Origin: Gnetum montanum
Taxonomy: Eukaryota; Streptophyta; Gnetopsida; Gnetales; Gnetaceae
Length of the DNA: 27,263 nt
Direction of reading: 5' to 3'
Assembly: GCA_015680685.1 (NCBI GenBank)
Contig: MNCI01008112.1
Coordinates: 67,826 to 95,088 of the forward strand
Made by a program: the position numbers and the translations under genes. Of the stretch, positions 10,473 to 18,559 are shown in pieces. The notes under the pieces are model-generated. The model saw only the letters and a list, made by a program, of their open reading frames with translations. It was not told where the DNA came from and did not search any database. Position 1 is the stretch's first letter. Each line of letters opens with the position of its first letter.

Positions 10473-10488
10473 GTGGCTCATCACATGC

Positions 10489-12620
10489 TATTTCAATACA
10501 TGGAAACAAAATTACTGCCAAATTTTATCTCTTTTCCAAATACTAAATGGTGCATGAATAATATTGTATACATGCCACAATCATATCCATTTTCTTGAGA
10601 AGGAATGCCTTGCACAACCACTATACTCCATTTTAATGATGACTTCTTTCACTTTCCCTTCACCTCAATTTTACTCTCAAGAATTGAAGAATCACCTTTC
10701 AATAAAAATTCAAGAAACTTTGACATTAACTTTTGAATAGCAACTACATGTTCTGAAGAAGGTGATGAATCATACATAGACATTTTTCTAGTACATGTGT
10801 CTAGAACCATGAGTACCCAATGTTCGCCAATATTGAATGGAGTGCAAAATAATCGTTATCCAGGTTCAACAAATTCATCCCTGTAAAATTTTTTTTCACA
10901 TCTTTAGTAAAGTCCTTCTCTACTGCAAACACATCAACCTCTTCTTCAACCAATGTGTTGCTTTCAACATTGATCACATGTCTTTTTGTGGGCTTCTTTG
11001 CTTTATGTCCCAACAGGTTATTTTGGCTATGTTACATTTGACTCTCCAGGGACTTTGCAAATGCTTGAAACATAGTATTAAATACAAAATATTTTACTGA
11101 TGCTTAACAATCAACATTAGCTTTTTGAATTTGCTTCAGGTACATGATGTACACATCAATAACATCATCATCAAGCCATTGTTTCCGCCCAAGTTGGTAT
11201 ACAAACCTTAAAGACATTTCTGTGGCAATGAATGGGGGAAATGGTGACATAATATGCACTTCACTGTCTAAACTACCTATAACAAGCAACTGCATCACTC
11301 TATCAACTGTTGCAGATGATTGATCAATCGGGTGATGAAGTCAGCAAGCTTCACTGTCGAAATTGTACCAAAAGGTAGATCAATAGGGTTGTTGAAGTCT
11401 ACATCACCTACATGTGAACATTCATAAGATGGACATCAACATACACAAACAAGTGATCCAAACAAGTCTACGTACATGTTTCTTCATTTGGATTATCTTG
11501 TTCAGATACTTTTTTTATGTCTGCTTCAGTTGAATCAAATAATCCTTTGGCAACTTTCATTGTAGGCATATCAATCATTTCTATTCAACACATGTACAAT
11601 ACAAAGACCACTGGAATTTATAAAAGATATGAACAATGTATTAAAACTACAAGGTTTTATAACATGGCACAAACCTCTGATAGTATTAACCCCCTTGGCA
11701 TGAATGTCTTTGCTATTAGAAATGATGACTGAAGCATTTTTTAATGACATAATTTCTTTATTCAGTGTGAATATTTGCTTCTCCATGTTTTCAATCTCAG
11801 CAAGCAACTTCTAGTTAAAACTATTTTGTTCAATTGCAACTTCTGGCCTTTAACTGCATATTTTCTTCTATCAAACATGACATATTTGATTTTATCTCCT
11901 CCAGAGCACTCCAAACTATTGAATTGCTTTAAAAACAATTATTTAATGTCTCCATCACATGTTACAACTTATCATCAAAGGATTGGTGAGAGCATTTTTC
12001 ATGTTGGCAACTATCATTAGCAGCTTGGCTTTCAGGCTCTTTTAGAAAATAGGAGGTCTTAGCCTTGTTGGACACTGATGTACTCTTTAATATACTTGTA
12101 GGATCGAGGAGGACTATTCCATTCAGTTGGGTAGCCATAAAATGGATATTTTTTTGAGCAATATTTTTGTCACTATAATGGGAAAGCCAAGGGACTTTTT
12201 CACATCAGGTAGTTACCATAACTTTGCTTGCCTCTTTATCTCAAACATAATAGTCATTAGGATATCAAATGAACACTTTCATTGTTTTTTCTTTCAAATT
12301 TTTGGGCATATTGGATTAGGTGAATCTCAATTTTCTTCCACCTTCGATCTTTGATAGTTGCCTCTTTACCACACAAAACTTGTATAACATCTACAATGGC
12401 ATGAACATTGAAGATGAGATTTTATCCTTGCACAGTAGCCTATAGAGTACTTCTCGCAATGGACACACTATCAATCAACCATTCATAAAAGCTATAAACA
12501 ATATTTTTGTCATAACTTCCATCCATTGATAAATTCTAATTTTCTTCAATTTTGGGAAAGAACAAACATTTCTGGAAGTCTAGAATTGTTCGTAGATTAC
12601 GTTCACAGACAATGCCAATA
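10489..12620 (-). pseudogene. Ulp1/SENP-type (C48) cysteine peptidase-like relic, multi-exon
   Basis: Minus-strand segments make up a decayed gene. Near 11182-11139, QWLDDDVIDVYIMYL matches the start of Ulp1-type domains. HWVLMVLD (catalytic His codon 10822-10820) is followed by a YDSS segment. SQENGYDCGMYT gives the oxyanion Gln (10597-10595) and the catalytic Cys (10579-10577). Such enzymes cleave SUMO or related substrates and are often carried by plant Mutator-like and CACTA transposons. Upstream there is a coiled-coil-like part (EIENMEKQIFTLNKEIMSLK, near 11800-11740) and a protein-like stretch at 12620-12250 (SFYEWLIDSVSIA) that I do not recognise. Defects are a frameshift just before the His motif (near 10835) and TGA codons at 10651-10649 and 10495-10493. 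LTR element 1 splits the last codons off to 3785-3899. A transposon-borne or a host origin are both possible. Confidence 0.65.
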
Positions 12621-12910
12621 GCTGTAATTTATGCAAATAAATAAAACATTACCGTAACATTAAGCAAAGTACTTGAATTAAGATATCTATACTATCACTT
12701 ATGAGATAGATTCATATAAAGCACAACAAGTACTCATGTAGAAGATCCTTTTTGCTAATCCCCATTGATGAAGTGTCATTAAGTCAATGCGTCGATGGGA
12801 CCGCGTATACTGATCAGTTATATCATACAAGGTCACTGTAAAGGACATAACTAATTGGGCAGCCTTCCTGTGTTGACGGGGCCCCGTTTACGCAGCCACC
12901 TATCCCAGCC

Positions 12911-12920
12911 TATAAATAAG
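12911..12920 (+). promoter_or_regulatory. TATA box of LTR B
   Basis: TATAAATAAG followed by AGGGCTTTCCGCC. It matches the TATA region of element 1's LTR and fixes this LTR's direction as plus. Confidence 0.55.
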
Positions 12921-13165
12921 AGGGCTTTCCGCCTCATTTAGACATCCCTTCAGTAGCGTAGCGAAGCCCTTACATTTTGTTTCCGTAGAAGTTAGAATAT
13001 TTTCCCAGTGCATGCCTGCAGTGTGATGCTTGTAATTGTACGGAACCTTTATTCAAGTGTGATGTACTTGGACACGCACATGATCGGCAATAAAGATCAA
13101 GATTACGTCATCATTGCAGCATTCACTTAGTTTAATTGTTTAATTTAATTGTTAATTGTTTTTGT

Positions 13166-13231
13166 TATTTATTGCTTTCTTAAATAATATTTATTGCTTT
13201 CTTAGTTAATATTTATTGCTTTCTTAGTTAA
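13166..13231. repeat. 22-bp tandem repeat x3 inside LTR B
   Basis: Three units of TATTTATTGCTTTCTTARWTAA (13166-13187, 13188-13209, 13210-13231), the last two identical. The related LTR at the window's right end shows a single unit (near 27226-27250, inverted), so copy number varies between family members. Confidence 0.75.
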
Positions 13232-13347
13232 TATTTCTTTATCGTCATTTACTATTCCTATTGTTAAATGCAGAATGAGTACGACTTAATCACGAGCATT
13301 TAAGTGTGACTACTTGGTAACCCAGCAACGTACCTAGGATCTACACT

Positions 13348-13575
13348 NNNNNNNNNNNNNNNNNNNNNNNNNNNNNNNNNNNNNNNNNNNNNNNNNNNNN
13401 NNNNNNNNNNNNNNNNNNNNNNNNNNNNNNNNNNNNNNNNNNNNNNNNNNNNNNNNNNNNNNNNNNNNNNNNNNNNNNNNNNNNNNNNNNNNNNNNNNNN
13501 NNNNNNNNNNNNNNNNNNNNNNNNNNNNNNNNNNNNNNNNNNNNNNNNNNNNNNNNNNNNNNNNNNNNNNNNNNN
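13348..13575. other. assembly gap (228 N)
   Basis: The run of N begins where LTR B enters the region that, in the related LTR at 26966-27090, is a tandem array of about 33-bp units. The gap may be an uncollapsed or unresolved copy of that array plus the end of the LTR. Its true length is unknown. Confidence 0.9.
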
Positions 13576-13797
13576 ATGTTCAAACACAACTTCAACAATA
13601 TCCCCCAATGACAAAGACAATGTAATCAAAATAGCCTTCTCTAGTAATCCTACAATGAAATTAATATAATTGGAGAATGTTCTTAGCCTTAACAATATTT
13701 ACTAGGGTATCATAATCAATTAAACATCACCCAAGCAATAACAACAAAAATAATATTCATTGGAAATTATGTGACCAAATAACATTTAATAAACTTT

Positions 13798-13950
13798 TCC
13801 TAGTATTTTGCGAGAACATGTGACTCACATGTCCTCATAGCACACTTCTCTAATCTTCTATGAGGACATGCAACTCACATGACCTCGTAGATCACTTTTC
13901 CAGTATTCTACAGGCCATGCAAGTCGTAGGTCCATCGCAAATCAGGAATT
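13798..13950. repeat. about 50-bp tandem repeat of palindromic units
   Basis: Three diverged units start near 13798, 13850 and 13900. The first contains the near-perfect palindrome ACATGTGACTCACATGT (13816-13832). The second has arms CTATGAGGACATG and CATGACCTCGTAG around a short loop (about 13859-13891), with two mismatches. Read on the minus strand, the unit (CTACGAGGTCATG then GTTGCATGTCCTC) resembles the plus-strand hairpin at 2801-2830. Confidence 0.6.
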
Positions 13951-13991
13951 CAAAATAGCAAGAGGCTGCATGTCGTAGGATGTTGCATTAA

Positions 13992-14004
13992 CTCTCCCCC
14001 CCTC
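13992..14004 (-). other. G-rich tract, possible polypurine tract
   Basis: The minus strand reads GAGGGGGGGAGAG, followed by TTAATGCAACATCC and then the palindromic repeats. A purine tract immediately before repeat-rich DNA is what the end of an LTR retrotransposon looks like, but no LTR pair could be found to confirm it. Confidence 0.25.
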
Positions 14005-14315
14005 ATGCAAGTTGAGGTGGCTCACATTGAAACTCAAAAACAAACAAAAATATGACAGTAACACTAGCACATTTGGATAGACAACACAACAAATTTAAAG
14101 ACACACTAGAAAAACAATTTTGTCTATTCAAAATGAGGGATAACAATGAAATTCAAATGAGGCAAAAGTTACGTTTGTTCAAAAGAAATTCAAAATGGAT
14201 ACAGTAACTTACACAAGTGCAAGGAGGATTGGATTTGGAACCTAGGCTGACGAGGCAAAGTGCAGGAGGCTTTGGCCCCCTTGGTCAGTAGTGGCTTGGC
14301 TAAAACAAGCAAATG

Positions 14316-14879
14316 TGTTAGAGAGGTAGCAGGGTTGCTAGTAGCCTGCTACCTCCCCCATGGTTCAGGGGTCATGGGGGCACAAGGGGTCCTCCGCTCC
14401 TTGTGTCTTAGGAACTATACTAGCATGGCAGTTCCATGCATTAGTAAGAGGAGGCTACGACCTACCTCATTACCCCACTCGGTAGGACCTTTCCTGGAAG
14501 GGTTGCGTAGTTCAACTTTATGTTGGGGTGTTTTTATTGGGTGTGTCATGGGACGTGCTATGGGATGTTGCGAGCCCTCTTTGGAGCACGACACCAACTA
14601 CCAGCATGCAGTGATGAATCTGGAGGGTTCAGCTGGTAGTCCCCGTGGTGTCCACGTGAGTGGAGCAAGGGAGTGCTATCTAGCATGTTAGTGTATCACG
14701 AATATTGTTTATGAAACACCGCTTAGGAGACATGCTAACGCTAACACATTGTTTGTTGGCATGTGTTTCAGGCTTGTTGATTGTTGAGGTGTATTCCTCT
14801 TGAGTTTTGTCCCGATTCAGAATCTGCTTGGGAAACTCTTGGGGTTCCGAACAACGTGCTTAGGGACAACGTTGTTATA
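14316..14879 (+). repeat. 5' LTR of element 2 (564 bp)
   Basis: Begins TGTTAGAGAGG and ends GTTGTTATA; the expected terminal CA has become TA. A perfect hairpin GAGGTAGCAGG / CCTGCTACCTC (14323-14333 and 14345-14355) sits 7 bp inside the start, followed by a second C/G-rich hairpin. A long open frame crosses this LTR but also lies in the 3' LTR and has no known counterpart. Confidence 0.92.
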
Positions 14880-14881
14880 GA

Positions 14882-14894
14882 TGGTATCAGAGCC
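14882..14894 (+). other. primer binding site of element 2, tRNA-iMet type
   Basis: TGGTATCAGAGCC begins two bases after the 5' LTR. It is the standard complement of the 3' end of plant initiator tRNA-Met, the primer for minus-strand DNA synthesis in many plant LTR elements. Confidence 0.92.
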
Positions 14895-15038
14895 TCAAAG
14901 TTTCAGTTGTTGGTAAAACTTTCACGCTAAGTGGGTATCAGGGTTTGTGGTTTGTGAGGTTTCCATTTTCACCATTCTCAACTTCTGCTAGCCACTCCCT
15001 TGGAGGATGGCCTTGTGCTAAAGCTTCCTTTAGCAAAC

Positions 15039-16380
15039 ATGGATCTGGGCAGATTGAGTGACATGGCTGATGTTCAAAAAAATCTAGAAATTGAGGCCAA
15101 AATAGAACTTGGTCAAGATGAGACTAAGTTTCAAACATTATGGGATCATGTCAAGGCAATTGATGAGGCCTTAGCCCATCCTAGTCCAGAGAACGTGGAC
15201 GCGATCCATCATATTTTGAAAGATGTTAACTTGCCACAAGAAAAGATGAATCTTCACTCCAAGGACAAGGTGAAATTGGCAGAGGCTAAGGTTTCAATCT
15301 TGGAAGGTCGTCTAGATCACATGATCAACCTCTACAAGGATCTATTTGATTCCTTGGAAGAGGCACAAACAAAAGCATCCTTGGTTGAGGACTTAGTTGG
15401 TCAGGTGAAAGTTTTGGAGGATGCCCTGGTGGGGGTAAATCAGGAACTATCTGATTTGAAAATTGAAAACACCATCCTGAAATCCTCTTTAGCAGGACGC
15501 TTGGCAGATGAGCCAGTAGCGATAGCCCGTATCAAAGCTAGAGAACCGAGTTCTTATGATGGTGAGAGAAATGATGCTAAAATCGATGCTTTCCTCCATG
15601 ATGCGGAGATGTACCTAAATACCGAGGATGTTCCTGCAACCCAAAAGGTCTCCACAGCATCACAATTTCTCATAGGAAGTGCTAAGCTATGGTGGCTTAG
15701 TCTCCTCCGTGCCCAAGAAAAGGGCACCATGACAGAAAAGATCGAGACATGGGATAGCTTCCAGGATGCATTGATCAAATAGTTCTGTCCTGGGAACTCT
15801 GAATGGGTTGCTAGAACCAAGCTAGAGATCCTAAAACATTCAGGGAGGCTTGAGGATTATATCAATAGCTTCCAAGAACTCATGTTACTGATTCCCGATA
15901 TGGGAGATCGAGATCGATTCTTCAAATTTGTGAATGGGCTACAACCATGGGCGTAGATGGAATTGCGTCAAAGAGGCATTGACTCCCTCACAGAGGCTAT
16001 TTCAGCTGCTGTAACTTTTCTGGACTTCAAGGCAACAAAGCCAGATAAGGGCAAGCCTGGGAAGGGTAAGCATGACATGCCCTCTCACTCTCAGAGAATA
16101 GATACAGGATCCATCAAAGGTGGAAATACCTTCAGATCAGTTCAGCAAGGCAGTCGCCCGATGGGTGGTCCTCCAGGGAACCAAGGCTCCCAACAAAAAT
16201 GCAAAGATACAGGGAGCAAGTGGCAACCTGGGGCCAAGAAGAAGTAGTTTGCAGGAGGTGCCTTTAAGGGGTCAATTCAATGCTTCTTGTGTCATGGAAA
16301 TCACTTGGCAAGAAATTGTCCCCTGAGTTCAGGAAGGACTGAGAATAGGCATGGGCCATCTCCTAGGAAACAATTGATGG
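15039..16380 (+). pseudogene. element 2 gag with long coiled-coil N-terminus, broken by stops
   Basis: The frame most likely starts at ATG 15039. The first roughly 160 residues are acidic and heptad-like (LAEAKVSILEGRLDHMINLY and following), which suggests an oligomerising coiled coil. The capsid core follows, with SYDGERNDAKIDAFL, AKLWWLSLL and W-D-S-F-Q. A basic Gly/Lys/Gln-rich linker precedes the CCHC zinc knuckle CFLCHGNHLARNC at 16281-16319, which binds RNA. TAG stops lie at 15780-15782 (LIK-stop-FCPGN), 15954-15956 (QPWA-stop-MEL) and 16245-16247 (KKK-stop-FAGG), all in positions where Gln fits. The protein would form the virus-like particle. It is dead as sequenced, but otherwise its order and length are normal. 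Confidence 0.85.
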
Positions 16381-17060
16381 CACTCGATTATCGTCCTGAT
16401 CCATGCCTGCAAATTACTGATGGAAGCATATCGGGGGAACAATGAAGGCTAGCGGTGATGATGGAGTTATCAAACATGGTTACACAGAGGTCAGGAGCTG
16501 GAAACTCCTAGAATCCTAATCCTAATACTCTACATTAGGTTCAATTGGCCCCAATCACTGTGAGCACAAGTCAACTAAGTGCCCTCATTGATAATGGGGC
16601 TAGTCACAATTACATGGTTCCAGCCATGGCGAAAAACCTACAGCTAAAGATGGAACCTATCTAAGCATCCTACAAGTTGGCCAAGTTCAAGTCCCTTCGA
16701 TGCATCGGGGTGTGTCGTGGTATCCCCATTCAAGTGGGCTCATGGCAAGGAGTGCTAGATTTTTCAATTCTAGACATGGACTCCTTTCAGGTCATTTTGG
16801 GGCAAGAATTTTTATGCAAGGCCAAAGTTTTCACAGCCCCACACTTGGACCTGATTTTTATTTCACATGAAAGCTCCCCATGCATCATTCAAACTCATGG
16901 AGCACAAATGGAAAAAGATGAGGATGCTAGCCCGCAGATTGTGTCACCAATGGTGATGACATGCTTGGCCAGGGACCCTACCAGAAAATTTCTGCTAGCT
17001 ATGCAAATGGGTGACCCTTCTAAGGCTTGTGGATCCCAAGCTATTGTTGACCCATGCATA
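16381..17060 (+). pseudogene. element 2 aspartic protease, active-site Ser changed
   Basis: Continues the gag frame through stops at 16443 (TGA), 16509 (TAG), 16536 (TAG) and 16662 (TAA). The active-site loop reads ALIDNGASHNYM (codons from 16584), where retroviral-type proteases have D-S/T-G. The Ser has become Asn (AAT at 16593-16595), a G-to-A change if it came from AGT. The downstream FSILDMDSFQVILGQEFL matches the conserved ILGxxFL strand of Ty3/Gypsy proteases, which process Gag-Pol. Both the changed loop and the stops make it inactive. Confidence 0.8.
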
Positions 17061-18559
17061 GCACAGGTGCTCGATAAGTTTAAAGATGTGATGCCACCTG
17101 AACTGCCTGGTATTTTTCCACCTCGGAGAGCAATGGATCACAAAATTGAATTGCAACTTGGCACTGATCCTCCTATCCAGAGGCCATACTGATTAACAGG
17201 ACCAGAATTGGGGGAATTTTAAAAGCAGCTTGAAGGTTTAATGTCCAAGGGATACATTCGTCCCTCAAAATCCCCTTATGGGGCACCAGTGCTGTTTGTT
17301 ACCAAGGAGGACAGAACGCTACGGCTCTGCTGTGATTATAAACTGCTGAATAAACACACGATCAAGAACAAGTATCCAGTACCGCTCATTTCTAACTTGT
17401 TCGATCAATTGGCAGGGGCTCGATATTTTACCCGGCTAGACCTCAGACAAGGATACTATTAGGTTCACATTGCAGAAGGGGACGAAGTAAAAACTGCATG
17501 TGTAACGTAGTATGGATCGTATGAATGGACCGTAATGCCTTTCGGGCTTTACAATGCACCAGCTACATTTTGTACGTTGATGAACAAGATATTTTGACCC
17601 TTCCTAGACAAATTTGTGGTCGTTTATCTTGATGACATCCTGATATATAGCCAGTCAATGGAGGAACATGCCCTCCACCTGCAGATGGTCCTTGAGAAGC
17701 TACAAGAAAATCAACTATACGTTAGAAAGAAAAATGTGAATTCTGATGCTCAGAGCTAAAATTTTTGGGGCATCTCGTGGGGCATGGGCAGGTAAAGCCA
17801 AATCCGAAGAAGGTAGAGATTGTGCATAAATGGACTACTCCCACTAATGTGCATGAGGTTAGACAGTTCATGGGGTTAGCTACTTTCTATCGGAAATTCA
17901 TCAAAAATTTCTCAGGAATTGCTGCTCCTCTGACCAATTTGCAAAAGAAAGAAGTTGCATGGGAGTGGGATGCAAATTGTCAGAAAGCCTTCAAAAGGAT
18001 CAAAGAGGCTTTAACCTCCCATCCAGTGTTGGCATTGCCCAATTTCTTGAAACCTTTTGAGGTTCATACGGATGCCAGTGACAATGCAATTGGGGGCATC
18101 TTGCTACAGGAAGGTCATCCTGTCGCTTATGAAAGCCAGAAGCTGAATCAAGTAGAGCAGAGGTGGCCGGTCCATGAAAAGGAAATGTTCGCTATTGTCC
18201 ATTGCTTGAGAGCATGGAGACACTACTTGCTGGGAAGTCGTGTCCACGTAAAGATGGACAATCTGGCCACTAGCTACTTGATGAACCAAACGAAGCTAAG
18301 GCCCAAACAAGCTCGATGGTTGGCCATGTTGTCCAAATTTGATTTGCAATTGACTTACCGTCCTAGAAAGGAGAACGTGGTGGTAGATGCATTGAGTCAC
18401 CATCCTCAACCTGCCTCTCAGCTCTTTTCCATCATTGAGCCACAAACTTCACACGTTCAATGTGACAAAGTGTTGTTGGCTAGAATTCAAGATGGTTTGA
18501 AAAGGGACCCCCATATCATTAATTTAATGAAACTGATAGAAATCGAGCGAGCAGCATAG
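17061..18559 (+). pseudogene. element 2 reverse transcriptase and RNase H
   Basis: The RT fingers begin at [19 protein letters not shown] (from 17244) and continue with [11 protein letters not shown] and the LDLRQGYY motif. MPFGL lies at 17535-17549, and the catalytic YLDD is intact at 17625-17636. Stops fall at 17190 (TGA), 17220 (TAA), 17460 (TAG), 17508 (TAG) and 17595 (TGA). A one-base loss near 17727-17735 shifts the frame, with another TGA at 17744. After the shift, FLGH, the connection domain and RNase H follow (HTDASDNAIGGILLQ, Asp codon 18071-18073; later KEMFAIV and the MDN Asp). The frame ends at TAG 18557. It would copy RNA to DNA and degrade the RNA strand, but it is broken. Confidence 0.9.

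Larger units (their letters stand above)
3905..10483 (-). mobile_element. LTR element 1: Ty3/Gypsy-like gag-protease element, apparently non-autonomous
   Basis: Two direct repeats beginning TGATGMG and ending CTCATCA bound this 6.6-kb element. It is flanked by identical 5-bp duplications CATGC at 3900-3904 and 10484-10488. A tRNA-Asp-type primer site (9709-9692), the gag frame, the protease and TATA boxes all read on the minus strand, so the 5' LTR is the right-hand one. The internal region of about 5.25 kb holds gag and an aspartic protease with a Cys-rich tail, then roughly 2 kb of non-coding DNA. I find no YxDD reverse transcriptase motif, RNase H or integrase signature. Plant Ty3/Gypsy elements of the Athila/Tat branch often use such primer sites, so a gag-pro derivative of that branch is the best guess. 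The element split an older Ulp1-like relic. Confidence 0.85.
9711..10483 (-). repeat. 5' LTR of element 1 (773 bp)
   Basis: It ends at CTCATCA (10477-10483) and starts at TGATGAG (9711), with CATGC immediately outside at 10484-10488. Reading on the minus strand, U3 is only about 70 bp: a cluster of GATATCGC palindromes, then a TATA box at 10414-10405. The remaining 690 bp is R and U5. It carries the 184-bp segment (9993-10176) missing from the 3' LTR, including GCTGGGATTACCAAG near 10049, a motif shared with the tandem repeats of the LTR at 26620. Confidence 0.85.
12766..13347 (+). repeat. LTR of a second family (LTR B), truncated by the assembly gap
   Basis: It starts TGATGAAGTG and reads plus-strand. 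About 145 bp of U3 precedes TATAAATAAG at 12911-12920. It continues through a 22-bp tandem repeat and ends in TTTAAGTGTGACTACTTGGT and TACCTAGGATCTACACT at the N run. The same end sequence is found, inverted, in the LTR at 26620-27263 (near 27105-27045), so the two are one family. The terminal TGATGA and the TATA core link it to element 1's LTR. Its 3' end, any primer site and the partner LTR are hidden in or beyond the gap, so a solo LTR or a complete element cannot be told apart. Confidence 0.7.
13576..14315. other. intergenic stretch with hairpin repeats, no gene
   Basis: No coding pattern is seen. It contains the hairpin repeat array (13798-13950) and a G-rich tract on the minus strand (14004-13992) that resembles an LTR element polypurine tract. 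It ends at the left target-site flank AAATG of element 2. Confidence 0.55.

Noticed and set aside
13300-13695. Open frames spanning the N run
   Set aside because: They are open only because N cannot form stop codons.
14260-14691. 143-codon open frame over the 5' LTR of element 2, with a 124-codon counterpart in the 3' LTR (20579-20953)
   Set aside because: It is duplicated only because the LTRs are duplicates. It starts without a convincing ATG context, matches no known protein, and crosses the LTR border on the left.
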